64,000 bases of DNA from CAYOZN01 sp964408455 (GTDB lineage: Bacteria; Planctomycetota; Phycisphaerae; UBA1845; UTPLA1): the NCBI GenBank assembly GCA_964408455.1, contig CAYOZN010000020.1, forward strand, positions 39,749 through 103,748. Reading direction: 5' to 3'. Shown one piece after another: positions 19,301 through 27,219 of the stretch. The notes beneath the pieces are model-generated. The model was not told where the DNA came from, ran no database searches, and was given only the letters and a program-made list of their open reading frames with translations. The translations under genes and the position numbers were made by a program. Every line of letters begins with the position of its first letter. Position 1 is the stretch's first letter.

Positions 19301-20635
19301 ATGTTCGAGGACCTTTCTGGCTCCGATTCGGAGCCTCCCAGTCGTACGTTACGAACCATTCCCCTTCAACTGCTGGAAAACAAACTCGAAGCAGACATTG
19401 CTGCGCCGCTGAAGCCGCCCGATCGCCCCAGTCCGGCCGATTCGAACTCGCCGCCGGCGTCCAAGCGCTCCGTCTCCGCGTTGGCGCGGCTGTTTCTCAC
19501 CAGCGCGCGCAGCGACGAGTTCCGCCGCCGCCACTTTCCCAAGGCCACGCGCAGCGAATGGAACGACTGGCGCTGGCAGTTGCGAAGCCGCATCCGCGAT
19601 CTCAACAGCCAATCGCGAGTCGTCAACCTCACCTTCGACGAGCGCGCCGCCATGGAGCGGATTGGCGGCCACCTGCCCGTCGGCATCACGCCCTATTACG
19701 CCTCCCTCATCGACCCCGACGATCTGAACGACCCCACGCGCAAGCAGATGGTCCCCGTCTCGGGCGAGTTCGAGCAGACGGCCGGTGAGGCGGACGATCC
19801 GTTGGCCGAAGATGCCTGCATGCCGGTGCCCGGCCTGGTGCATCGCTATCCCGATCGCGTCCTGTTCCTCGTCACCAACTTCTGCGCGACCTACTGCCGC
19901 TACTGCACCCGGGCACGCCTCGTGGGTCAGACCGGCGAATACCACTTCAACGCCGCCCAGCACCAGGCGGCGATCGACTACATTGCCGCCCATCCGGAGA
20001 TTCGCGACGTGCTGCTCTCCGGCGGCGATCCGCTCAGCATGAACGACGACCGGCTCGACTGGCTGCTCTCGCGGCTGCGGGCCATCCCCCACGTCGAGTT
20101 CGTCCGCATCGGCTCAAAGATTCCCGTGGTCCTGCCCCAGCGAATTACGCCGGCCCTGTGCAAACTGCTGCGCAAGTTCCACCCGTTCTGGCTCAGCATC
20201 CACTTCATGCACCCGGTGGAGCTGACGGCCGAAGTGGCCCAGGCCTGCAACCGCCTCGCCGATGCCGGCATTCCCCTCGGCGCGCAAACCGTTCTTTCCG
20301 CCGGCGTGAATGACGACGTCGCCATCATGAAAAAGCTGGTTCAGGGGCTCTTGAAGATTCGCGTGCGCCCCTACTACCTGTACCAGTGCGATCCGATCAG
20401 CGGCTCGTCACACTTCCGCACCCCCGTCGAAAAGGGCCTGGAGATCATCCAGGGCCTGCGCGGCCACACCACCGGCTATGCCGTGCCCAGCTTTGTCATC
20501 GATGCCCCCGGCGGCGGCGGCAAGATTCCGCTGTTGCCCGAATACCTGTTGGGTCGCGACGGCGACGAAGTCGTCCTGCGAAACTTCGAAGGCCGTACCT
20601 TTCGCTACCCTGATCCCGTCGGTCGACAGTCCTAG
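19301..20635 (+). CDS. KamA-family radical SAM aminomutase (lysine 2,3-aminomutase-like)
   Basis: This 444-residue enzyme contains the radical SAM cluster motif CATYCRYC (Cys195, 199, 202) and Arg204 at the substrate-carboxylate position. Asp364 (YQCD) and Asp401 (IDAPGG) lie where lysine 2,3-aminomutase binds the substrate epsilon-amine, and the PLP lysine Lys408 is in DAPGGGGKIP. These residues favour lysine, or a similar basic amino acid, being converted to a beta-amino acid. The C-terminal cysteine tail of clostridial enzymes is missing, and there is an extra N-terminal region of about 60 residues. It is the first gene of a five-gene run; the next starts 35 bp later. No EF-P or EpmA gene is near, so an EF-P role is not suggested. 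Confidence 0.93.
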   Translation: MFEDLSGSDSEPPSRTLRTIPLQLLENKLEADIAAPLKPPDRPSPADSNSPPASKRSVSALARLFLTSARSDEFRRRHFPKATRSEWNDWRWQLRSRIRDLNSQSRVVNLTFDERAAMERIGGHLPVGITPYYASLIDPDDLNDPTRKQMVPVSGEFEQTAGEADDPLAEDACMPVPGLVHRYPDRVLFLVTNFCATYCRYCTRARLVGQTGEYHFNAAQHQAAIDYIAAHPEIRDVLLSGGDPLSMNDDRLDWLLSRLRAIPHVEFVRIGSKIPVVLPQRITPALCKLLRKFHPFWLSIHFMHPVELTAEVAQACNRLADAGIPLGAQTVLSAGVNDDVAIMKKLVQGLLKIRVRPYYLYQCDPISGSSHFRTPVEKGLEIIQGLRGHTTGYAVPSFVIDAPGGGGKIPLLPEYLLGRDGDEVVLRNFEGRTFRYPDPVGRQS

Positions 20636-20670
20636 TTTCATGATTGGCCGCACCCGCCAAGAGGCTTTCG

Positions 20671-21747
20671 ATGATCGTTGGCTTGACGTACGACCTGCGG
20701 GCTGACTACCTCGCCATGGGATATGGCGAGGAAGAGACGGCGGAGTTCGACCGCCCGGACACCATCGAGGCCATCGAGCGCGCCCTGCGCGAACTCGGCT
20801 TCCGTACCGATCGCATCGGTCACGTCCGGTCGCTGGCGTCCAGGCTGTCGCGCGGTGATCGCTGGGACATCGTGTTCAACATCGCCGAGGGCCTGCGCGG
20901 CGTGGCCCGCGAGGCGCAGGTCCCCGCCCTGCTCGATGCGTTCGAGATTCCCTACGTCTTTTCCGATCCGCTGGTCCTGGCCCTGACGCTTCACAAAGGC
21001 CTGACCAAGCGCGTCGTGCGCGATCTGGGTATCGATACCCCCGCCTTCGCCGTGGTCGAGTCGGAGCAGGATGTCTCCGCCGTGTCGCTGCCGTGGCCGG
21101 TCTTCGCCAAGCCCATCGCCGAAGGCACCGCCAAGGGCGTTAACGCCGATTCGAAGATCAGCAGCCGGGCCGAGCTCGAGCGCGTGTGCAGCCGCCTGTT
21201 GTCCGAGTTTCGCCAGCCGGTGCTCGTCGAAACCTTTCTGCCCGGGCGCGAAGTGACCGTGGGCATCGTTGGCACCGGCGAACACGCCCGCGCAGTCGGC
21301 ACGCTGGAGGTCACCCTGCTGGACCAGGCCGAACCCGACGTCTATTCGTACGTCAACAAGGAAAGGTGCGAAGAACTCGTGCGCTACACGCTGGCCGACG
21401 TGGAGGCCTCGCGCGCCGCGGAGGAAATCGCGCTCGCGGCATGGCGCGGTCTGGGCTGCCGTGATGCCGGCCGCGTGGATCTCCGTGCCGATGTCGCCGG
21501 CCGCTGGAACTTCCTCGAAGTCAATCCACTCGCCGGCATCCATCCGGAACATTCCGATTTGCCCATCCTCTGCACCCATGTCGGCATGTCATACACTGAG
21601 CTGATGCGAGGCATCATGGCCTCCGCGCTTTGCCGATGGACCGGCCGAATCGACGCCTTGCCGGCCGCTTTTCGCGATGCCGCGGTTAGTGGAACGCTCG
21701 CCACCTTTGCGGCGCCGCGGCCGCGCCGGCCGGCACACGTGGCCTGA
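20671..21747 (+). CDS. D-Ala-D-Ala ligase-like ATP-grasp enzyme 1
   Basis: This 358-residue ATP-grasp protein resembles D-alanine-D-alanine ligases. Visible motifs are FAKPIAEGTAKGV (nucleotide-binding lysine and Gly-rich loop), VETFLPGREVTVGIVG, and the metal-binding RVDLRAD...FLEVNPLAGIHPEHSDLP. The N-terminal domain has GLTYDLRADY and FNIAEGLRG, the latter like the Ddl NxxxG segment. Ddl enzymes make a peptide bond between two amino acids using ATP. The surroundings point to a non-cell-wall substrate: the aminomutase product is a candidate. I chose ATG 20671 (AGAGG about 7 bases before) over a TTG at 20644. Its stop overlaps the next start (TGATG). Confidence 0.88.
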   Translation: MIVGLTYDLRADYLAMGYGEEETAEFDRPDTIEAIERALRELGFRTDRIGHVRSLASRLSRGDRWDIVFNIAEGLRGVAREAQVPALLDAFEIPYVFSDPLVLALTLHKGLTKRVVRDLGIDTPAFAVVESEQDVSAVSLPWPVFAKPIAEGTAKGVNADSKISSRAELERVCSRLLSEFRQPVLVETFLPGREVTVGIVGTGEHARAVGTLEVTLLDQAEPDVYSYVNKERCEELVRYTLADVEASRAAEEIALAAWRGLGCRDAGRVDLRADVAGRWNFLEVNPLAGIHPEHSDLPILCTHVGMSYTELMRGIMASALCRWTGRIDALPAAFRDAAVSGTLATFAAPRPRRPAHVA

Positions 21748-22733
21748 TGCGGGTGCTCATCGTACACGACGAGATACCGGCTTCGGCTCGCCCCGACGAG
21801 CGCGATGCCCTCGTCCAGGCAGATGCCATCGGTGAGGCACTCAATCGCCTCGGCCACGTTGTCGAAATAACCGCGCTCACGCTCAATCTCCAGGCGGCGG
21901 CCGAGCGCATCCGCGCCCATCGGCCGGATTGCATCTTCAACCTCGTCGAGTCCGTCGGCGGTCAGGGCCGTCTCATCCATCTGGGGCCGGCACTGTTCGA
22001 CACGCTGAATATTCCCTGCACCGGCGCGGATGTGGCGTCCATGGTGCTCACCACGAGCAAGGTGCTCGCGCGGCGCATCCTGCATCCACTGCCGATGCCG
22101 CGGCACTTCACACTCGACGAACTGTCGCATGACGCCGCGTTCGTACCGGGTCGATACATCGTCAAGAGCGTCTGGGAGGAGGCCAGCCTGGGCCTCGATG
22201 ACGACTCCGTCGTTGAGGCTCGGACGACCGCCGAACTCGCCGCCGCCATCCAGTCGCGCGCGCCCGCGCTGGGCGGCGAGGCCTTTGCCGAAGAGTACAT
22301 CGACGGCCGCGAGTTCAATCTCTCGCTGTTGGCGAGCGGCCGCGGCCGGAGCGCTGACGTCCTGCCGCCTGCCGAAATTCAATTCGTCGGTTTTGCGCCG
22401 CACCGGCCGCGCATCGTCGGCTACGCGGCCAAGTGGCACGAGGACTCGCTCGACTATGGCAACACGCCGCGAACGTTCGACTTTCCCGACTCCGACCGGT
22501 CGCTCGTCGCTCGGCTCTGTTCCATGGCACAGGCCTGCTGGTCCGCCGCCGGACTTTGCGGCTATGCCCGCGTAGACTTCCGCGTGAACGCATCCGGCGA
22601 GCCGTACATTCTCGAGATCAACGCCAACCCATGCCTCTCGCCCGATGCCGGCTTTGCCGCAGCCGCCCGAGAGGCGGGGCTGCCATTCGAGGAAGTGGTC
22701 CGCCGGATCCTTGACGACGCCATGCACCGCTGA
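21747..22733 (+). CDS. D-Ala-D-Ala ligase-like ATP-grasp enzyme 2
   Basis: This 328-residue ATP-grasp protein is only distantly like the previous one. It shows YIVKSVWEEASLGLDDDSVV (binding lysine and loop, with acidic residues after it), EEYIDGREFNLSLL, and YARVDFRVN...YILEINANPCLSPDAGF (metal-binding Asp, Glu, Asn). The first ~100 residues contain the FNLVESVGG segment matching the Ddl-type N-terminal domain. It overlaps the upstream gene by one base, so translation is probably coupled. Two adjacent and divergent ligases suggest two successive ligation steps, or a heteromeric ligase. The substrate is unknown. Confidence 0.88.
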   Translation: MRVLIVHDEIPASARPDERDALVQADAIGEALNRLGHVVEITALTLNLQAAAERIRAHRPDCIFNLVESVGGQGRLIHLGPALFDTLNIPCTGADVASMVLTTSKVLARRILHPLPMPRHFTLDELSHDAAFVPGRYIVKSVWEEASLGLDDDSVVEARTTAELAAAIQSRAPALGGEAFAEEYIDGREFNLSLLASGRGRSADVLPPAEIQFVGFAPHRPRIVGYAAKWHEDSLDYGNTPRTFDFPDSDRSLVARLCSMAQACWSAAGLCGYARVDFRVNASGEPYILEINANPCLSPDAGFAAAAREAGLPFEEVVRRILDDAMHR

Positions 22734-22747
22734 CAAAAGATCGCTTC

Positions 22748-24556
22748 ATGTTCCGCATCCGGCGCGTTTATGAATCCGTCCTGCCCGTCGACCAGGCCGC
22801 CATCGCCGCGGTGCAGGCCATCCTGCGGCAGCGATTCCCCGGCGCCCGCGCCGCCGACATCGACGAACTTCCGGCAAAGATATCCAACCCCGCCAATGGC
22901 CGCTTTCGATTCATGCTCTTCGTGGCCGAACGCGCACATCACGAGGTCAAGGGCTTCGCGCTGCTCTCTCACCATCAGCGGCTGAATTTCAGCTTCCTCG
23001 ACTACATTGCCACCGATGAAAAGCGCGCCATCAGCGGCGGCGTCGGCGGGGCGCTATACGAACGAATCCGCGAGGAAGCGCAATTAATGGGCAGCCTCGG
23101 TATCTTCTTCGAATGCCTGCCCGATGAGCCGGATGAATGCCTTTCGCACGAAATCCTGAGAGCCAACCAGGCCCGGATGCGATTCTACGAACGCTACGGC
23201 GCCCGGCCCATCGCCGGAACCGGTTATCGCGCGCCCGTCAAGGCCGGCGATCGTGGACTGCCATTCCTGATGTTCGACGGGCTCGACCGCCGCGAACCCC
23301 TGCACCGGGACCTGGCTCGAAAGGCCGTCCGGGCCATACTCGAAAACAAGTATGGCTGGCTGTGTCCCCCCGAATACGTCGATCGCGTCGTCGCCTCGTT
23401 CCGCGATGATCCCGTCCGCCTGCGGCCGGCCAGATACGTCAGCCCGGCGGCCGTGCGACCGGAAGTTCCCGACCGGTGCCGAAGTGGTGTCATCACCCTC
23501 GTCGTGAACGACAAGCACGACATCCACCATGTCCGCGATCGCGGGTATGTCGAAGCGCCGGTCCGCATACCCGCCATTCTGCGGCAGATCGAGCCCACCG
23601 GCCTCTTTCGCACCGTCCCTCCGCAGTCCTACTCCGAGTCCCTCATTCGTGCCGTGCACGACTCAGGCTTCGTCGACTATTTGAAGCGCGCCTGCAACCG
23701 CCTGCCCGGCGGAAAGTCGGTATATCCCTATGTCTTTCCGATCCGCAATGCCGCCCGGCCTCCCCGCGAACTGTCCGTCCGCGCCGGCTATTACTGCATC
23801 GATACTTTCACGCCGCTCGACCGCAATGCCTGGCTCGCCGCCAAACGGGCCGTGGACTGCACCCTCACCGCCGCCGACGCCATTCTGCACGGCGAGCGGC
23901 TGGCCTATGCCCTGGTCCGGCCGCCCGGTCACCACGCCGAGCGAAGCGTTTTTGGCGGATTCTGCTACTTCTGCAATGCCGCCATTGCGGCACAATACTT
24001 CTCCGCCCACGGAAGAGTCGCCATTCTCGATGTCGACTATCACCACGGCAACGGGCAGCAGACCATCTTCTACGAGCGCTGCGACGTGCTCACCATTTCC
24101 ATCCACGCCCACCCGGCCATTGCCTATCCCTACTTTTCCGGATTCGCCGACGAACGCGGCGAAGGGGAAGGCCGTGGTTTCAACATCAACTATCCTTTGT
24201 TCATGCGCGTGGATGGCGCTCGCTATCGCCGCACGCTGAGCCGGGCGTTAAAGGCCATCGCGCGGTTCGATCCGGCCTTTCTCATCGTCTCGCTCGGGCT
24301 CGATCCCGCAAAGGGCGATCCCACCGGCTCATGGCTGCTGGCATCGGCCGACTTTCACGAAAACGGCCGCATGATCGGAAGTCTCCAGCGACCGACGCTC
24401 GTGGTGCAGGAGGGCGGCTACAAGACGCGGACCCTGGGCATCAATGCACGCTGCTTCTTCGAGGGACTCGCGTCCACCGCCCTGCGGACGCGCCCATCCG
24501 GCCGCCAGGCAAGGCCACAACGCACCGCAACTTCGCGACAGGAACCGAAACAATGA
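22748..24556 (+). CDS. GNAT acetyltransferase fused to histone deacetylase-family amidohydrolase
   Basis: A 602-residue two-domain protein. Residues 1-180 look like a GNAT-type N-acyltransferase (IATDEKRAISGGVGGALYERI at the acetyl-CoA site and an RMRFYERYGARP end). Residues about 245-575 are a zinc HDAC/acetylpolyamine amidohydrolase domain. It shows RPPGHHAE (catalytic His395 and His396), DVDYHHGNG (zinc ligands Asp430 and His432), SLGLDPAKGDP (zinc ligand Asp519) and EGGY (Tyr558). Bacterial HDAC-family enzymes remove acetyl groups from polyamines or amino acids. A single protein that may both add and remove an acyl group is unusual. It begins 14 bp after the second ligase and overlaps the next gene by ATGA. 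Confidence 0.9.
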   Translation: MFRIRRVYESVLPVDQAAIAAVQAILRQRFPGARAADIDELPAKISNPANGRFRFMLFVAERAHHEVKGFALLSHHQRLNFSFLDYIATDEKRAISGGVGGALYERIREEAQLMGSLGIFFECLPDEPDECLSHEILRANQARMRFYERYGARPIAGTGYRAPVKAGDRGLPFLMFDGLDRREPLHRDLARKAVRAILENKYGWLCPPEYVDRVVASFRDDPVRLRPARYVSPAAVRPEVPDRCRSGVITLVVNDKHDIHHVRDRGYVEAPVRIPAILRQIEPTGLFRTVPPQSYSESLIRAVHDSGFVDYLKRACNRLPGGKSVYPYVFPIRNAARPPRELSVRAGYYCIDTFTPLDRNAWLAAKRAVDCTLTAADAILHGERLAYALVRPPGHHAERSVFGGFCYFCNAAIAAQYFSAHGRVAILDVDYHHGNGQQTIFYERCDVLTISIHAHPAIAYPYFSGFADERGEGEGRGFNINYPLFMRVDGARYRRTLSRALKAIARFDPAFLIVSLGLDPAKGDPTGSWLLASADFHENGRMIGSLQRPTLVVQEGGYKTRTLGINARCFFEGLASTALRTRPSGRQARPQRTATSRQEPKQ

Positions 24557-25098
24557 AACAGAAATTCACCAGCGACGTTTCACCGCGCGACGGCGCCCTC
24601 CGGCTGCGCGATTACCCGGCGACGGCGGACGTTGAACATGTGCGCCGCATCGTGCGGGCGACGGGGTTCTTTCATGATCGCGAAGTCGATGTGGCCGTCG
24701 AACTCATCACCGAACGGCTGCAACGCGGCGAGGAATGCGGATACCACTTCGTCTTCGCCGACCTGGCGGGACAGACAATCGGCTATGCCTGCTACGGCCC
24801 GATCGCCTGCACAAGGGCCAGCTACGATCTGTACTGGATCGCCGTCGATCCAGCGTGCCAGGGACGAGGCACCGGCCGGCGGCTCTTGCGTGCGTCTGAG
24901 GAACGGATCGCGGCGCAGGGAGGTCACCGCGTGTACATCGAAACATCTTCCCGCGACATTTACGAATCGACGCGGGCCTTCTATGGCCGTTGTGGATATG
25001 ACGAGGCGGCCCGGCTTGCCGACTTTTACGACGACGGTGACGACAAGGTCATCTACGTACGCGCGCTCGATCCCGCCCGCGTCACGGCAACGGGGTGA
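24553..25098 (+). CDS. GNAT family N-acetyltransferase
   Basis: This 181-residue acetyltransferase has the acetyl-CoA signature in YWIAVDPACQGRGTGRRLL and the C-terminal STRAFYGRCGYDEAARL. Its start overlaps the deacetylase fusion gene by four bases (ATGA), so it is the last gene of the operon. In organisms that make N-epsilon-acetyl-beta-lysine, a GNAT enzyme (AblB) acetylates the product of the aminomutase. This gene may do the same, but similarity beyond the GNAT fold cannot be judged here. It ends convergently, overlapping the small peptide gene at 25082 by 17 bp. Confidence 0.9.
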   Translation: MKQKFTSDVSPRDGALRLRDYPATADVEHVRRIVRATGFFHDREVDVAVELITERLQRGEECGYHFVFADLAGQTIGYACYGPIACTRASYDLYWIAVDPACQGRGTGRRLLRASEERIAAQGGHRVYIETSSRDIYESTRAFYGRCGYDEAARLADFYDDGDDKVIYVRALDPARVTATG

Positions 25099-25225
25099 AG
25101 ATGCCGGCGATGATCGCCTCGATCAGCGGAACGAAGATGGTGCTGAAGAACACCTGAATCAGCGTGCTCACGATCGAGCCGATGGCGCCCAGAAAAATGT
25201 CGAGTATCTGTTGATCGGGATTCAT
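25082..25225 (-). CDS. Small hydrophobic protein (47 residues)
   Basis: The minus strand has an ATG at 25225 preceded by CAGGAG about 8 bases upstream. It opens MNPDQQILDIFLGAIGSIVS followed by two hydrophobic, Ile/Val/Phe-rich stretches, ending TPLP. The peptide looks like one long or two short membrane or amphipathic helices. No homologue is recognised. The strong ribosome site and clean reading frame support it as a real small gene; its 3' end overlaps the acetyltransferase gene by 17 bp on the other strand. Confidence 0.6.
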   Translation of the reverse strand: MNPDQQILDIFLGAIGSIVSTLIQVFFSTIFVPLIEAIIAGIFTPLP

Positions 25226-25379
25226 GTCCGCCGTCTCCTGACAAGAGTTGGCGGCATTCTATCGGTTGAACCTGCAAGTGCAACGCTGCCCGCGCGTCGC
25301 GCAAACTGGAGCACGCCGGGATGCCGGCCTGCCGAGGCTGAGTGCGTCGCGTGTCGCGTGAATTTGCTCATCGCCGGTA

Positions 25380-26279
25380 TCAGGACGCCGCCGGCGGATC
25401 ATCGTCGCGGCCCCGGCCCGAAAAGAACGAGTTGAACGGCATGCCCGGTCCGGCAGCCCCGCCGAGGATGAACATGCCCGTCGCGTCCCGTCGATAGCCG
25501 ACCGCCTCCGGCGTCTTGCTGTCGGCGTGGCCGTCGCAGTACATGACGTTGGACTTCCCCTGGTGCCTGTTGTCGAGCGCCGTCCGCGGGCTGCCCGCGT
25601 CACCCGATCCCACGTCCGATTCGGCCGTCAATCGCGGCGGATCGAGCGACCATGCGTGATTTCCAAGCGACGCATAGTCGGTGCCGTTGTTGTCGTAGGG
25701 CAGGCGATCCGCCTCGGCAAAGCCGGCAGCCGTCCCGATGCAGTCCCCCGCCATGACCGTTTCCGCAAAAGTTGAGATGTGCGATCGATTCACCGGAAAG
25801 TTGATGAACTGGCCGCCGCTCTGACGCGCATTGCCCAGGAACTGATAGTTGTAGCCGTACGCGTGATTTCTGGAATCGGTCCGGTCCGCCACCAGCGGGC
25901 ATTGATAAAGCTTGTGGTCGTAGTCCTGACGATCGTCCTCCGGCACCGGCGGATCAAAGCCGTACAGGCCCGTGTATTTGCCCATGGTGGCGATCCAGCG
26001 CGGCCGGTACTTCATGCCGTTGCCAACGTCGTAGTAGTTCGCCGGATTGCCGGTGCCACCGCCGGCGTTGTACATGCGACCGGGCACGCTCACGTCGCCA
26101 TGATCGTCTCCGTACATCTGCCAGCCGTGCGCCATCGATCGCAGGTTCGTCAGGCAGACAAGGCCCTTGTTGCGCAGCCGCGCCGACGACAATGCCGGCG
26201 CGAGGATGGCGAGAATGAGGCTGATGATGCCGATGACGGCGAGCAGTTCGATCAGGGTAAAACCGCGGCGGCGAGACAT
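25380..26279 (-). CDS. Prepilin-like protein with H-X9-DG domain (type II pseudopilin family)
   Basis: This 299-residue protein starts with a class III signal, RRGFTLIELLAVIGIISLIL, processed by prepilin peptidase after the glycine. A globular domain follows (NKGLVCLTNLRSMAHGWQMYGDDHGD, the usual planctomycete form). Near the end, RHQGKSNVMYCDGHADSKT contains His, nine residues, then Asp-Gly: the H-X9-DG signature. Planctomycetes carry many such proteins, thought to build surface or secretion pseudopili; the specific role here is unknown. GGGAGA lies before the ATG. There is no pilus machinery next to it. Confidence 0.92.
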   Translation of the reverse strand: MSRRRGFTLIELLAVIGIISLILAILAPALSSARLRNKGLVCLTNLRSMAHGWQMYGDDHGDVSVPGRMYNAGGGTGNPANYYDVGNGMKYRPRWIATMGKYTGLYGFDPPVPEDDRQDYDHKLYQCPLVADRTDSRNHAYGYNYQFLGNARQSGGQFINFPVNRSHISTFAETVMAGDCIGTAAGFAEADRLPYDNNGTDYASLGNHAWSLDPPRLTAESDVGSGDAGSPRTALDNRHQGKSNVMYCDGHADSKTPEAVGYRRDATGMFILGGAAGPGMPFNSFFSGRGRDDDPPAAS

Positions 26280-26409
26280 GCATGATCTCCCGAATCAGCA
26301 GATGCAGTATTACGCGGCGTATCGTGCGCGAAATGCCGTGCCGCGCCCATGATCGATCACCTGCGGCCGGCGACATGACCAGCTTGTCATCTTGTCGCGG
26401 GACTTGGCG

Positions 26410-27093
26410 CTATTCCAACGGAAACAGCCCGGTGGCCTCACGCTCGATCAGCGATGCGTCGTCATTCTTCGGGGAGTTCACGCGCGTGGACACCGGCGTG
26501 AGTTGAAGCTGCGCCTGAACGGGCGTTCCCAGGATGCTTTGAAGGTCCGTGGCATCGGCGCCTGGATCGAGCCAGGCATCCTCCCGATCCCTCGGCAGCA
26601 TGAGCGGCATGCGATCATGCACCCTGCGGGCCTGTTCGTTCGCCTCCGTGGTGATGATGGTGAAGCTGAGCACCTCTCGGCCGTCCTCGCTTTTCCATCG
26701 ATCCCATAGCCCGGCAAAGGCGACGATGCCGCCCTGTTGCGGCGTGACCCGGACCGGCGACTTCGCCTTGCCCTCCTTCAGCCACTCGTAAAATCCGTCG
26801 GCCGGAACGAGACAGCGCCGCCGCTTGAACGAGTTTCGAAAGCTGGGCTTTGATGTCACCGAATCGGCACGGGCATTGATCAGGCGGTTGCCGATCGACT
26901 CGTCCTTCGCCCACGATGGAATGAGGCCCCAGCGCATGAGGGCAAGGCGGCGGCCATCCTCGTCGATCACAACCGGCAGCATCTGCGTGGGGGCGGCGTT
27001 GTATCGCGGCACAAATCCGACGCCGCCCAGCGCCGCGCGAAAGCGGGCGGCGAGCTCGTTCGGCGATTCGGTGATGGTGTAGCGTCCGCACAT
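26410..27093 (-). CDS. SRAP/YedK (HMCES) family DNA-protein crosslink enzyme
   Basis: This 227-residue protein of the SOS-response-associated peptidase family covalently traps abasic sites in single-stranded DNA. The catalytic Cys2 is in MCGRYT, exposed after Met removal. Also visible are PRYNAAPTQ, RWGLIPSW, INARAD (Asn of the active site), CLVPADGFYEW (active-site Glu) and HDRMPLML (active-site His). All key residues are present. It lies downstream of the dnaE2-imuB-imuA block on the same strand, about 125 bp from dnaE2, which fits a damage-response role. Confidence 0.96.
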   Translation of the reverse strand: MCGRYTITESPNELAARFRAALGGVGFVPRYNAAPTQMLPVVIDEDGRRLALMRWGLIPSWAKDESIGNRLINARADSVTSKPSFRNSFKRRRCLVPADGFYEWLKEGKAKSPVRVTPQQGGIVAFAGLWDRWKSEDGREVLSFTIITTEANEQARRVHDRMPLMLPRDREDAWLDPGADATDLQSILGTPVQAQLQLTPVSTRVNSPKNDDASLIEREATGLFPLE

Positions 27094-27099
27094 GTTTAG

Positions 27100-27215
27100 T
27101 CTTTATCCGCAGATTACGCAGATTCTTTAAGGCATTTGGTTCAGACTTGTCCAGACTCGTTAATAGAAAAAACTAGGAATTCATCTGCGTCAATCTGTGT
27201 ACATCTGCGGATTGT
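27100..27215. repeat. Imperfect inverted repeat between SRAP gene and dnaE2
   Basis: ATCCGCAGATTACGCAGATT near 27,108 is inverted at about 27,190-27,212 (AATCTGTGTACATCTGCGGAT), with an AT-richer middle. It may form a transcription terminator-like structure or be a small dispersed repeat. No gene is present. Confidence 0.6.
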
Positions 27216-27219
27216 GATT

